Position numbers and translations under genes: made by a program. The notes under the pieces are model-generated. The model searched no databases, was not told where the DNA came from, and saw only the letters and a list, made by a program, of their open reading frames with translations. DNA of 64,000 nt from Micromussa lordhowensis (lineage: Eukaryota; Cnidaria; Anthozoa; Scleractinia; Lobophylliidae), in assembly GCA_964020085.1 (NCBI GenBank), contig OZ026596.1, positions 45,925,311 through 45,989,310 of the forward strand. The letters run 5' to 3'. Below are positions 11,619 to 20,202 of this stretch, in pieces. Position 1 is the first letter of the stretch. The number at the start of each line of letters is the position of its first letter.

Positions 11619-12092
11619 TTTAGCGTCATACATCTTTAAATATTTATCAACAATTGGACTATTATCAATCACAAAATTGTCAACACTTGTCATTTGATTA
11701 ATTAAACTTTCTCGGTTAAGATCACCTGAGCGCATCGCTTCTCGAATCATTATTAACAAATGCTGGTAACTTTGATAGGCATAGGTACAATTTTGAATTT
11801 TTAAGTCTAAACCTTTGTGTTCCATATATCCTTTAACTAATAATGCCACTGTACTAATCGCTATGAGACTGATACCACCAGTAGCAATAGCGCTAGCAAT
11901 TCCACCTGAAGCGGTCAGAACAGAGAGTGAATTACCAATGAATTTGAGCAATTTGAATCTTTTGTAAGCCATTTTGAAAGCCCAACATTTCCTATGATAG
12001 CTTAGATAATAAGACTTTAGTTCGTCTACTTCATCAGTCGATAATTTGTCTGAAATATGATTCCAATCGAAAATATTCTTTTTAGCCACCAT
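11610..12092 (-). CDS. Small two-helix membrane protein, SLATT-like shape (160 aa)
   Basis: Start chosen at MVAKKN (12092), preceded by AATATA directly at the ATG as in neighbouring genes; the longer frame to 12143 would overlap the next gene. Visible: a charged N-terminal third, then two hydrophobic segments (roughly residues 50-70, rich in G/A/S/I, and 72-86), then a cytosolic-looking helical tail with conserved-looking YQSYQHLL. Two membrane helices followed by a helical tail recall SLATT-type effector proteins, but that is a shape comparison only. It is the last gene of the left arm, and its stop codon lies inside the terminal repeat. Function unknown; a membrane or host-interaction role is a guess. 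Confidence 0.75.
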   Translation of the reverse strand: MVAKKNIFDWNHISDKLSTDEVDELKSYYLSYHRKCWAFKMAYKRFKLLKFIGNSLSVLTASGGIASAIATGGISLIAISTVALLVKGYMEHKGLDLKIQNCTYAYQSYQHLLIMIREAMRSGDLNRESLINQMTSVDNFVIDNSPIVDKYLKMYDAKMS

Positions 12093-12111
12093 TATATTAT
12101 TTTTATTATAT

Positions 12112-12372
12112 TTATAAATTAAAAACAATTTGATCGCTATCATAGCCCATTTGGATTAATTCATCATATATTTTTTCAGTTTGATCACCTTGAAGGTTTA
12201 CAGTTTGGTCTCTAATAAAACCGTTACACGCTAACTTTTTCTTCCAATCTTTTAAATTGAAACCTTCAAACTTTTCAAAAGATGTGATTGATTTTTTTCC
12301 CCTCTTTTCGAGAGAAATTTTAATAAACTTTCTACTTTCATCTATCAAAGAAGATAAACTTTTGATATCCAT
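12112..12372 (-). CDS. Unknown small Polinton protein (86 aa)
   Basis: Starts MDIKSLSS, ends 19 bases before the next start, consistent with a compact leftward cluster. Charged, K/E-rich, no Cys motif, no membrane segment and no recognisable domain; possibly a small helical DNA- or protein-binding factor. The AATAG-ATG upstream is a weaker version of the TATA-ATG signal seen at other Polinton genes. I do not recognise the family. Confidence 0.6.
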   Translation of the reverse strand: MDIKSLSSLIDESRKFIKISLEKRGKKSITSFEKFEGFNLKDWKKKLACNGFIRDQTVNLQGDQTEKIYDELIQMGYDSDQIVFNL

Positions 12373-12419
12373 CTATTCTTTGGATAAGATAAATTTTTCT
12401 AAAATGCGTGACAAAAAAT

Positions 12420-12910
12420 GACAAAACCCTGGTCGGGGGTGCTCGGTGGCTGTTACTTGCCTAGTCTCGGCTAGGACTTTCGCGCCGCTGACAAGGCGGC
12501 TGTCGCTCGCGTGTTTGAGATCCCGAAAGACCTCTGAGCACCCCCAGTTATCTACTGGGCCGGGACGGGTTCACCCGAGGGTTATCACCGTAGACGGTCT
12601 CACCCTACTATCCCTAACAAGCGCCTGCACGTGCCGTATCAGGATTCAGGGGCGGCCATTCCCCACCTCCAAAAGCACCACCATTTGCTCGCTGTTTCTC
12701 TACTCAATTCAATTGGAATATTTATATTGCACCAACCCGGTTTTCTCGAGCATGTGGTGCACTTTTTTCCATCCACCCACGCTTCACATATAAGACACGG
12801 TTCATCCACCCATGCGCATCAGGCAAGCCATTAATTTAGCGTGGGTGGATGAAGCGTTTCAAATATCTGACGTGTCTGAAACTCATTTGCATCAGACACG
12901 CTTCATATAT
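12420..12910. other. GC-rich multi-hairpin block inside the AT-rich Polinton
   Basis: The outer arms GGGGGTGCTC (12435-12444) and GAGCACCCCC (12536-12545) are perfect complements and enclose stem-loops CCTAG/CTAGG (12460-12475) and GCCGC/GCGGC (12484-12500). Two more follow: CCCAG/CTGGG (12543-12559) and CGGG/CCCG (12566-12577). Further right, CATCCACCCACGCT (12770-12783) pairs with AGCGTGGGTGGATG (12838-12851), and CGTGTCTGA pairs with TCAGACACG (12876-12901). Plus-strand frames here show no codon-like structure. It could be a structured RNA, a packaging or replication signal, or a short inserted element; no target duplication found. Confidence 0.6.
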
Positions 12911-12917
12911 TTTCATA

Positions 12918-13667
12918 CTAGACATCAATTTCGATCAATAAGTTTACCATCGCGTGTGTTACAGATGAATTCGATGTTTTGCTTCGAAAATTGATCGTGT
13001 CACCGGCTCGTATCGTAATCGGATCGCTGAAAATAGTCATCTTTGACCACTCATCCGCAGGTTTGATAATTTTTAAATCTTTATCAGCACCATTGTGTAC
13101 TAAGCCGACGATCACTTCAGATGCTTGCCTATTGCCCGCGCAAACACAAATGCTGCCACGAACTATTTTACCGTCTACAGGACTAGGCCAACCATATTGC
13201 TTATTTCGCTCACATCCATTACCGAAACTCCATTGGAGTGTACTTTTAATCAGTGGTCCATTCTCTTCTGCATAGACTGTGATGAACGGGTGGACAGAGG
13301 TATTTGTACTTTGCGTCTTAGTCTCTAAATCATTGTAATCGACTTTGCTTTTTAATGCATCATTGAATTCGATTGCTAAAGTTCCTAAATCAGTAATTAA
13401 AGCGTAATCCTTTAAAGCTGATGAGTTAGTCTTTTTAGCTAGTTCATTGTTAACGTATGTAGTTGCTGCTTTTGTCTTTAATAAATCAGATACGAAACGT
13501 TTAGTGGTTGCGTCGTGATCATTTATTGGAGCGGAAATGTTAGTTAATCTCTTGTTTTGTAAATGGAAATGGTTGTCTGGAGTTAATTTTAAGCCTATTC
13601 CTTTTTTAACCTTTTCTACTTTTCCTGTCGTTGATGGTTTTTCATGTTGCCCATTTGTAAATCCCAT
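12918..13667 (-). CDS. Short fibre-like protein (249 aa)
   Basis: The first ~60 residues align with those of the 1112-aa fibre next door: MGF(S/T)NGQ, a short linker with STTG/SATG, a GIG/GIGF element, then KRLT and DxATK(E/R)(Y/F)V. After one such shaft motif and a helical stretch (~70-125), the last ~125 residues form a separate, Trp/Gly/Cys-containing, beta-rich domain with CERNKQYGWPSPVDG and GDTINF, likely the receptor-binding head. Starts directly at a TATAT-ATG. It lies 11 bases downstream of the long fibre stop in the same direction. Inferred role: second fibre of the capsid, sharing the capsid-anchoring head with the long fibre. Function is by analogy only. Confidence 0.75.
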   Translation of the reverse strand: MGFTNGQHEKPSTTGKVEKVKKGIGLKLTPDNHFHLQNKRLTNISAPINDHDATTKRFVSDLLKTKAATTYVNNELAKKTNSSALKDYALITDLGTLAIEFNDALKSKVDYNDLETKTQSTNTSVHPFITVYAEENGPLIKSTLQWSFGNGCERNKQYGWPSPVDGKIVRGSICVCAGNRQASEVIVGLVHNGADKDLKIIKPADEWSKMTIFSDPITIRAGDTINFRSKTSNSSVTHAMVNLLIEIDV

Positions 13668-13678
13668 ATATATTTATA

Positions 13679-16600
13679 TTATATAATAGTTCCTTCGCTC
13701 TTCTCAAATTCTTTTATTAACTGATAAGCTTGACTGGTATTATCATAAATATTTTTAGTTATTAATCCTCTCACCTTAGTGAAAGGATTATCTTCTACAT
13801 TTACTCTTCTTATAGTAGTATCTACAAAAGCATTACCCACATTAATTGGAGCACTAATTCCACTAAAAATTATATTCATAACTGTGCCTTTTACCCAAAT
13901 CCAAAATAGGACTTGCTTTCCTAAAGAATTATTTGGAATATTAAATGATCTTAAAGATGGTTCATCTATTGTAGGATTACGTGAAATTACTACTTTGCTT
14001 TTATCAACAAAAATAAATACACCTCTTGTATTCTTAATATCAAAATGTACAGCCATTACATTATTAGTAATTGCACTATGCTGGAAGACATAATAAAAAG
14101 TAAAATCACCTGTGTTATCACCAGTAGTTACAAACGCATATGTATTTGGTGTTCTACCTTCATTACTATCAGAAAAATACAAATCTTTTATTAAAGAAAT
14201 CTTTGAATCATTACTTAATATATATTTTACTATTAATTCTATAACATTTTTATTTTCATTAATAGTAGGATTTTCTTTTGCAATTTCACTATTTACTTTT
14301 GCAATTTCACCATCAACATATTTTACAACATTATCTTCTGTTTCATTCAGTTGTTTCACATTAACAGCATCACCGTTTTCATTCCCATCAGATAATCCTT
14401 TTATCTGACGATTACCCATATCTATAGGTGCTTCATAATTAATAACTTTGTTTCTGATGGTATAGAATCTATCCCAAATTCGTGGGTCAACGTCATTCTG
14501 ATGACCACTTACACCATAAACAACTACAAAGATGTTTGTGAAAAAATCATAAGTTTCACCACTCCTGTACTTTAAAGTTAAATCAATATCTAAATCAATA
14601 ATCCCAATGTTTCCATATTTATGAAAATTGATAATTGTTCTACTATGATCAGAAAAAGTATTTGTATTATTACGTGATACATTCAAAGTTTCGGATACAG
14701 CGTTAACAACCACTTCATCTTTATCCACTTTATTACCATAATACATTTCAAAAGCTAATGTATACTCACCTAAATCTAATGATTTTAAATCAATAGTTAA
14801 TCGAGTACTATAATAATGGATGGAATCATCATACTTAATTTTAAATCGATAAGTCTCTCGTTTAATTTGATAAAAATCTCTATCTTTTTTTCCAGCTTTA
14901 GTAATATCATCATCATCTTCTTTAAATAGGTCATCATCCATAACAAAAGAGAATTCATTCTCTTGTCGGTTTGCTTTAATATTAAGTGCTTCTGCTTCAC
15001 TCACTTTATCTTCTATCAAAGAGTTAATAACAGCGTTATTATCACTAATTGTCCTATTAACATAGTTAACATTGGAAGCGTGAAAGCTATCTGATGAATT
15101 TGGATCTTTCAAACGGATAATGCTATGATTGGCCATATCGAGATCTCCTTCCATGGGATAAGGATTTTTCCTGTTAAGAGCTGCTGCAGCGACATCATTT
15201 ATTTGTCTTTTTAGTTGACCTCTCTGTCCGTGAAAATACCCAAAGTTAATAACATCATTGGATTGAGCATTTTGTGCTGCTTGACTTGAGTCATCTTCAA
15301 CAAAAGGTTTAATATTTCTAATAGAATTTCCTCCCATATCGAGATTTCCTTGCATCCCTCGATCACCAGTAAGGGGCAGATATGTAGACTTAGCTCCTCC
15401 AACAGTTAGGGCTGCATCGTCTGCTGAACTACTCCTAATTCCAGTGATAGCATTATCACCCATTTGGAGAGTACCTGTCATAGCACGTGAACCATCCAAT
15501 TTTAATACATCTGTAGGTAGCTTACTTATTTCTGCTAAGACAAATGCCTTGGAGACCAAATCATTTGTATCAAAAGTATTGACACCATATGGTTCAGTAT
15601 TTCTTATCCGTTTACCTTTTAAGTCATAGTCATCACCTTTTAATTTTAAAAAGTTTTCATTGACATAAAGTTTATTAACAGCCATTTTAGAATCTTTTAC
15701 ATAATTAGGGTAATCAATGATTGGGACATCATCTTGAGTCTCTAAATCTGTTATTTTATTGTCATTCATCTTGAGATTTCCAGTCATAGCACGAGAACCA
15801 TCTACTTTGAGATAAAGACTTAAATCAGACTGTGGTATGGAAGCAATTTGACTTTCTAAATAAGTCTTTGTCACAGGTTGCTGCGGCCCAGTTGGAATAG
15901 GTAAGCTAAAAATCCTATTTCCATTCATAGAAAGATTACCAGTCATGTTTTGGCTTCCGTTTAGGAGTAATACTTCTGACCTATCTGCTTTTCTAGAAGA
16001 TAAATCATTAATAGCAATATCCTGTTTAGCGTCTTCATCGTCAACATATTCTTTGCTTGTTGCATCTTTAGAGTCAGTAGGATTACCAATATTGATTATC
16101 TTTTCATTATTCATATTGATCGGTTCAAAATTTAATATTGTTCCTGAAAAATCAGTACTTTTAACATTAAATAATCTATGATCAAAACTAGTCCTTTGTA
16201 TTCCTTTGACACATCTACTAAAAAATAGAAATTTAAAATTAGAGTTACTGGAACCATAATATCGAAATTGTAAACGGATGTTCACATCTCTTTTAGAACT
16301 ATTAAATATTATGTAAGCTTTTGCGTAATTGCTAAACCAATCATGACTAAAATCAATTATGTTTGCATTACCAGTGACATTTGTAAATAATAGCCTATCT
16401 GAATCACCATCTGTAACTATATTTGTTCCATCATATCCAAATATTTCAAAAACGATAGAATAATTAGGATCTATTTCTAAATTGTTCACTAGTCGAACAG
16501 TAGAATAAGCATAACCAGATTGCGCCCCTTCTCGAGGCGCTTCTAATAGTTCAAAATGATCAGTGTGCCCAGGAATAGGTATAGATCCTTTAGTACATTC

Positions 16601-17017
16601 TGCTTTATCACCAAAATCTTTATAAAAAGTAAAACTAGGTTGCAAATGATAATTTGTCCTATGATCTGTTGTCATCTCCTTTAATTGTTTTAGAGGTACA
16701 GCATCATTATCATCCGTAGCATCTTCTAAATCACTAATCTTATGATTATTCATATTTAAATGACCAGTCATTGAAGTTGTTCCATCTCTTTTCAGATAAG
16801 GTGACAAATCAATAGCTGGTAGGTTATTATCTACATACTCTTTTGTTGCTGCATCATTATTATCGATAGGAAGGGCTACTTCAGTTAATCGCTTACTATC
16901 AATATCAAAATTACCATCATCAGTTAGACTAAATCCAATTCCAGGTAAACCAGGATCACCTTTTTCACCTCTTCCTGTTGCTGATGTTGATTCAAGTTGT
17001 CCATTGCTAAAACCCAT
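13679..17017 (-). CDS. Long fibre protein with phage-type shaft repeats (1112 aa)
   Basis: N-terminal head MGFSNGQ, then a short collagen-like run (GRGEKGDPGLPGIG, about residues 16-29). About nine copies follow of a shaft motif of the form MTGNLxMxxNxIxxL...DAxxKxYV, clustered at residues ~70-115 and ~295-680 with one near 880. This pattern is well known from bacteriophage and giant-virus fibres. Between them lie two long beta-rich insertions (~120-290 and ~690-870) and a C-terminal domain (~925-1100). Ends in an acidic/helical tail. ATG abuts a TATAT motif. Inferred role: trimeric receptor-binding fibre on the virion vertex. Adenovirus-like in concept, but no sequence kinship is claimed. 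Confidence 0.85.
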   Translation of the reverse strand: MGFSNGQLESTSATGRGEKGDPGLPGIGFSLTDDGNFDIDSKRLTEVALPIDNNDAATKEYVDNNLPAIDLSPYLKRDGTTSMTGHLNMNNHKISDLEDATDDNDAVPLKQLKEMTTDHRTNYHLQPSFTFYKDFGDKAECTKGSIPIPGHTDHFELLEAPREGAQSGYAYSTVRLVNNLEIDPNYSIVFEIFGYDGTNIVTDGDSDRLLFTNVTGNANIIDFSHDWFSNYAKAYIIFNSSKRDVNIRLQFRYYGSSNSNFKFLFFSRCVKGIQRTSFDHRLFNVKSTDFSGTILNFEPINMNNEKIINIGNPTDSKDATSKEYVDDEDAKQDIAINDLSSRKADRSEVLLLNGSQNMTGNLSMNGNRIFSLPIPTGPQQPVTKTYLESQIASIPQSDLSLYLKVDGSRAMTGNLKMNDNKITDLETQDDVPIIDYPNYVKDSKMAVNKLYVNENFLKLKGDDYDLKGKRIRNTEPYGVNTFDTNDLVSKAFVLAEISKLPTDVLKLDGSRAMTGTLQMGDNAITGIRSSSADDAALTVGGAKSTYLPLTGDRGMQGNLDMGGNSIRNIKPFVEDDSSQAAQNAQSNDVINFGYFHGQRGQLKRQINDVAAAALNRKNPYPMEGDLDMANHSIIRLKDPNSSDSFHASNVNYVNRTISDNNAVINSLIEDKVSEAEALNIKANRQENEFSFVMDDDLFKEDDDDITKAGKKDRDFYQIKRETYRFKIKYDDSIHYYSTRLTIDLKSLDLGEYTLAFEMYYGNKVDKDEVVVNAVSETLNVSRNNTNTFSDHSRTIINFHKYGNIGIIDLDIDLTLKYRSGETYDFFTNIFVVVYGVSGHQNDVDPRIWDRFYTIRNKVINYEAPIDMGNRQIKGLSDGNENGDAVNVKQLNETEDNVVKYVDGEIAKVNSEIAKENPTINENKNVIELIVKYILSNDSKISLIKDLYFSDSNEGRTPNTYAFVTTGDNTGDFTFYYVFQHSAITNNVMAVHFDIKNTRGVFIFVDKSKVVISRNPTIDEPSLRSFNIPNNSLGKQVLFWIWVKGTVMNIIFSGISAPINVGNAFVDTTIRRVNVEDNPFTKVRGLITKNIYDNTSQAYQLIKEFEKSEGTII

Positions 17018-17032
17018 ATATAATATACTAAA

Positions 17033-17266
17033 TTAAATTTCTTCTTCTTCTTCTTCTTCTTCTCGATCTCTTAAGTAATCAGAATCTAACATTTTGAGAT
17101 TTTTAATTAATAATAATATTTCATCAGAAATAGATTCGTTGTATTTTTTTTCAACTTCTTTTAAACATTCTAGTTTACTAGTAAGATTCTCTAATAAAAA
17201 ATTTATCTCATTAAACACATTAAATATTTCGTGTGTTAATCTTCTCGGCAAACTAATTCTATCCAT
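17033..17266 (-). CDS. Small coiled-coil protein with poly-Glu tail (77 aa)
   Basis: Start chosen at MDRISLP (17266) because ATATATAGG sits directly before this ATG, matching the element's start signal; the longer frame upstream only reads through the ATPase gene on another frame. Helical throughout with heptad-like L/I spacing (residues ~12-60) and an acidic tail of eight consecutive Glu. It starts two bases below the end of the packaging ATPase and ends 16 bases before the long fibre. Unknown family; could trimerise or chaperone the fibres. Confidence 0.65.
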   Translation of the reverse strand: MDRISLPRRLTHEIFNVFNEINFLLENLTSKLECLKEVEKKYNESISDEILLLIKNLKMLDSDYLRDREEEEEEEEI

Positions 17267-17267
17267 C

Positions 17268-17906
17268 CTATATATTTTCATTGAAATTTTTTCTGATTGT
17301 CTTTTTTGTCTTATCAATGTACGCAAAACTATAAGGCTCACTAGTCGCACTCTCGAATCGCTTCTTAGGTACATTGACTTCTTTACACATTCTTGCTGTC
17401 TCTGCATTACTTGGAGAGTCAAAAATACAAAAATGAGAGCAATTCAACCTGATGTCTTTGGGAGTGAGATAATAAGATTGACTTAAATAGATTACACTGC
17501 AATTTTTATGACGGCCACCAATAAAATATTCAATGAGAGGTTTTTGGTTTCGTTCACAAGCAAAGTCATCAAAGATAACTATTTTTTGATTATCGTGGTC
17601 TAGGCTTTCCAGAGGAATGACATCACCATTACTCTCTTCTATGACATCATAACCAACCTCTTCTGAAATGGGTTGAAATGTTTCTAATAGTTGTCTGTAC
17701 TTTGGTTGCTCAAGATTTTTTGAAAACAAGTAAATCTTATCATAGTAGAGTAGAGGATTACAAAGCATATGCATGAGAACGTTAGTTTTACCACAACCGC
17801 TTGGTCCACAAATTAACATTCGAAAATTGTCTGAAGGCATATAAGGTAGCAGTCGTTTGAAATTGCTGTCATTATTAGAAGCTGAATCATAATTAGGAAT
17901 TTTCAT
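17268..17906 (-). CDS. A32-like DNA packaging ATPase (212 aa)
   Basis: FtsK/HerA-type virion packaging motor of Polintons and NCLDVs. Walker A GPSGCGKT at residues ~33-40, Walker B KIVIFDDF at ~108-115, sensor-like YLSQSYY at ~139-145 (numbering approximate). Length is normal for the Polinton enzyme. It pumps DNA into the capsid using ATP. First gene of the left arm; starts at an ATTATATAG-ATG signal and shares a 70-bp AT-only intergenic region with the divergent PPxY gene. Confidence 0.93.
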   Translation of the reverse strand: MKIPNYDSASNNDSNFKRLLPYMPSDNFRMLICGPSGCGKTNVLMHMLCNPLLYYDKIYLFSKNLEQPKYRQLLETFQPISEEVGYDVIEESNGDVIPLESLDHDNQKIVIFDDFACERNQKPLIEYFIGGRHKNCSVIYLSQSYYLTPKDIRLNCSHFCIFDSPSNAETARMCKEVNVPKKRFESATSEPYSFAYIDKTKKTIRKNFNENI

Positions 17907-17976
17907 CTATATAATTAATATTTTTTTAATAAATGACTCATATTATGCCACATAATATAAAAAATATAAATATTAT
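17907..17976. promoter_or_regulatory. Divergent promoter between the two Polinton arms
   Basis: A 70-bp, almost pure A/T gap between the ATPase (leftward) and the PPxY gene (rightward). Each start is abutted by a TATA-like word: TTATATAG before the ATPase ATG and ATTATATG over the PPxY start. The same kind of start-proximal word is repeated before almost every Polinton gene. Confidence 0.6.
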
Positions 17977-19014
17977 ATGAGTCTCTCAAATTGGAAACGA
18001 TTAGCTCAGAAACGGACTGAGACTGGAAGGATGAAGAATCAGCTTTATGATGAGATCACTGAAGAGAAGATAAAGAGTAAGACTTCTGACCAGCGGATAA
18101 CAAAATCATTTAGACTAGATGAAATCATAGATGGGTTAAAGGCACAAAAGCCTAAGAATAGACCGCAAATGAGAATACGTCCTGCCCCAGCGGGTAAACC
18201 AGAAGCGATTGATTATGCACCAGAAGTAGATCCATATGAAGATATGGATGTAGAAGGATTATTAGATCTCCAAGATTACGTAGCGCCCCAGGCAGAAAAA
18301 CAAATAATACCTAAAGGCGCGCCACCAAAATATGAAATGGATCCTAGTTTTTGGAATCTAGGAGGAGATGAATCTTTACCACCAGAATATTCTTTTGTGG
18401 AAGAAGGACCTTTAGCAATTGAATCACCACCTGATGATGATGATGATGAAGATTTAGATAGAGGAGATATTAATAGAATTTTAGATAGTGCAAATCTTCC
18501 TAACTATGATGATGTTGAAATGAGATTATCCCAACCAGAAATGACACCAGTTAAACGTAGTAAATATCTCGAGAGTAACATAAAAAGAGCAAATTCTGAA
18601 ATAAGCAGTATTACAAGTAAATTTAAGACAAATACAACTAATAGACTAAAACAAGCCATAAAAAAAGGATTGCCAAAAGATGTAATAGAAAAGCTAGAGC
18701 GAGAAAAAGATATGGCTCATAAATTTGCTGATAGTAGACTAAAACCTATTCAAGAATATAGAGACTATCTAAAAGTACAGAAAAAGAAAAGTACAAAGGG
18801 AAGTGGCGTCAGGAGAGGCAGAGGAGTCTATTTCTATAATGATGCTCAAGAATTACTAAAGAAATTAACACTAATTATTGGTGAAATGGAAGCAGGCAAT
18901 ACAAGTGTCAAGATGAGAAATATGGGTCAAACTATCTTAGACACTCTATTAAGAACAAAATCAATCAATAAGTCGCAATATCAAAAGTTAGTGAAAAAAT
19001 ATTTCAGGGTGTGA
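17977..19014 (+). CDS. Conserved Polinton protein with two PPxY late-domain motifs (345 aa)
   Basis: Basic helical N-terminus, a long acidic/proline-rich middle containing PPKY (~residue 113) and PPEY (~132) with poly-Asp, and a helical C-terminal domain after GRGVYFYND (~residue 280) of a type I associate with other Polinton proteins. PPxY is the classic ligand of NEDD4-family WW domains and ESCRT-dependent budding; its use here is inference. A GSGV site at ~275 resembles the G-S-G sites in two other virion proteins of this element and could be cut by the adenain-like protease. First gene of the right arm; the next gene overlaps nearly (3-base gap). Exact function unknown. Confidence 0.75.
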   Translation: MSLSNWKRLAQKRTETGRMKNQLYDEITEEKIKSKTSDQRITKSFRLDEIIDGLKAQKPKNRPQMRIRPAPAGKPEAIDYAPEVDPYEDMDVEGLLDLQDYVAPQAEKQIIPKGAPPKYEMDPSFWNLGGDESLPPEYSFVEEGPLAIESPPDDDDDEDLDRGDINRILDSANLPNYDDVEMRLSQPEMTPVKRSKYLESNIKRANSEISSITSKFKTNTTNRLKQAIKKGLPKDVIEKLEREKDMAHKFADSRLKPIQEYRDYLKVQKKKSTKGSGVRRGRGVYFYNDAQELLKKLTLIIGEMEAGNTSVKMRNMGQTILDTLLRTKSINKSQYQKLVKKYFRV

Positions 19015-19017
19015 TAT

Positions 19018-19785
19018 ATGGAGAGAGAAATCTCATTAAGCAGTTTTGCAGTTAAAGATGAAGCTGGTAATCGACCTGGTGATTTTACTACAAGGTTTTC
19101 TAGAACGCTAGACTATGAACACAGTGATGGGATTTGGTATATTGGTTTTAATAAAATTATTTCAATGGCTTTTACATGGACAAATATAAATTCTGGTTAC
19201 GACAATCAAAAGATAGCTTACAGTAAAGACGGTGGGAAAACATTTACAGATATTGATTTTCCAAAAGGAGTTTGGGATTACACTGATATTGATAATTACA
19301 TTAAGGAAAAGACTAAAATAGTCGGCGGTGATGGTGATGAAGAATTTCCAATCACGGTGACTTTTGATGAACCAACTTTTAGAGTCTTAGTGACTTTAGA
19401 CGCTAACTATCAGCTTGACCTGCGTAAATCTAATTTTGGTAAACTAATAGGATTCGATAAGGTGATCTTAAGAGATGAGAGAAACGTTAGCCCCAAAGTA
19501 CCTAACCTATCAGAAGATACAGATGTCCTAACTATTCACTGTGATTTAGTCTCTGATTCATTAGTAGATGGGGTAGAATCAGATATTGTTTTTAGTTTTG
19601 GTACAGGAACGCTCAGACCTTCTTACAATTTTACCCTTGAACCGCGTCGTGTTATATACAATCCTATCAATAAAACAAGAGTTTCAAGCGTTCGAATCTA
19701 TGTAACTGATGGCTTAAGAAGACCAGTCTATTTAAATCATGCTGACACTGCATTTTCATTAATCTTAAAAAAAGTTCCATTTTAA
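19018..19785 (+). CDS. Penton-like minor capsid protein, single jelly roll (255 aa)
   Basis: Size, beta-rich composition and position just before the basic protein and major capsid match the Polinton minor capsid (penton) protein. Visible features: N-terminal ISLSSFAVKDEAGNRPGDFTT, alternating beta strands, and a C-terminal RVSSVRIYVTDGLRRPVYLN segment typical of the family. The ATG overlaps the signal GATATATG and lies 3 bases after the upstream stop. It should form the capsid vertices that hold the fibres encoded in the left arm. Confidence 0.8.
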   Translation: MEREISLSSFAVKDEAGNRPGDFTTRFSRTLDYEHSDGIWYIGFNKIISMAFTWTNINSGYDNQKIAYSKDGGKTFTDIDFPKGVWDYTDIDNYIKEKTKIVGGDGDEEFPITVTFDEPTFRVLVTLDANYQLDLRKSNFGKLIGFDKVILRDERNVSPKVPNLSEDTDVLTIHCDLVSDSLVDGVESDIVFSFGTGTLRPSYNFTLEPRRVIYNPINKTRVSSVRIYVTDGLRRPVYLNHADTAFSLILKKVPF

Positions 19786-19791
19786 TTATAT

Positions 19792-20172
19792 ATGAAGTCA
19801 AGAGAGTTCAAAAAGATTTATCACCCAAGAATGGGACGATATGTCTACAAACACCGTGGCAATGGAATTATAGTAGATAATCTTATGAAACCACTAAAAA
19901 AGGTAGCTAGTGCTTTAACTGGACAGGTTTTAAAACCATTTGCTAAAAAAGCAATACAAGCTGGTGTCGCTCATGCGGGAGAACGAGTTGGTAAAAAGGC
20001 TGCTGATAAAGTTATAGAGCGATCTGGTGAGCTTATCCGAAAAAGGCTATCCTCAGGGTCTAAAAAAGCGACAAAGTCAACAAAGTCAACAAAGTCAAAG
20101 CCAGGTAGAGCAAAGCCAAAAACGCAGGAGGAAGTTTATACACTGATTAATAATCTAATAGCACGCTCTTAA
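19792..20172 (+). CDS. Small basic core-like virion protein (126 aa)
   Basis: Strongly basic, with an amphipathic helical middle (KKVASALTGQVLKPFAKKA) and a K/S/T-rich tail made of repeated TKS triplets (from a 9-base ACAAAGTCA repeat at 20080-20097). Lies between penton and major capsid genes and starts 6 bases after the penton stop at TATATATG. Comparable in place and character to adenovirus core/pVII-pX type proteins, so DNA binding in the virion is likely; family not certain. Confidence 0.65.
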   Translation: MKSREFKKIYHPRMGRYVYKHRGNGIIVDNLMKPLKKVASALTGQVLKPFAKKAIQAGVAHAGERVGKKAADKVIERSGELIRKRLSSGSKKATKSTKSTKSKPGRAKPKTQEEVYTLINNLIARS

Positions 20173-20202
20173 AGAAAAAAAAAATCTGATAAAAAATATA
20201 TA

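Noticed and set aside
11423..11629. Short frame also found at 31181-31405
   Set aside because: Both are the same terminal inverted repeat read in one frame; the repeat explains the identity.
12446..13328. Plus-strand ORFs across the GC-rich block and fibre gene
   Set aside because: The first lies in a hairpin-rich block without codon-like structure; the others shadow the short-fibre gene.
13679..17017. Bacteriophage contamination suggested by tail-fibre repeats
   Set aside because: The gene lies between matched Polinton ends with a target duplication in a host-type LTR, and shares the start signal of its neighbours.
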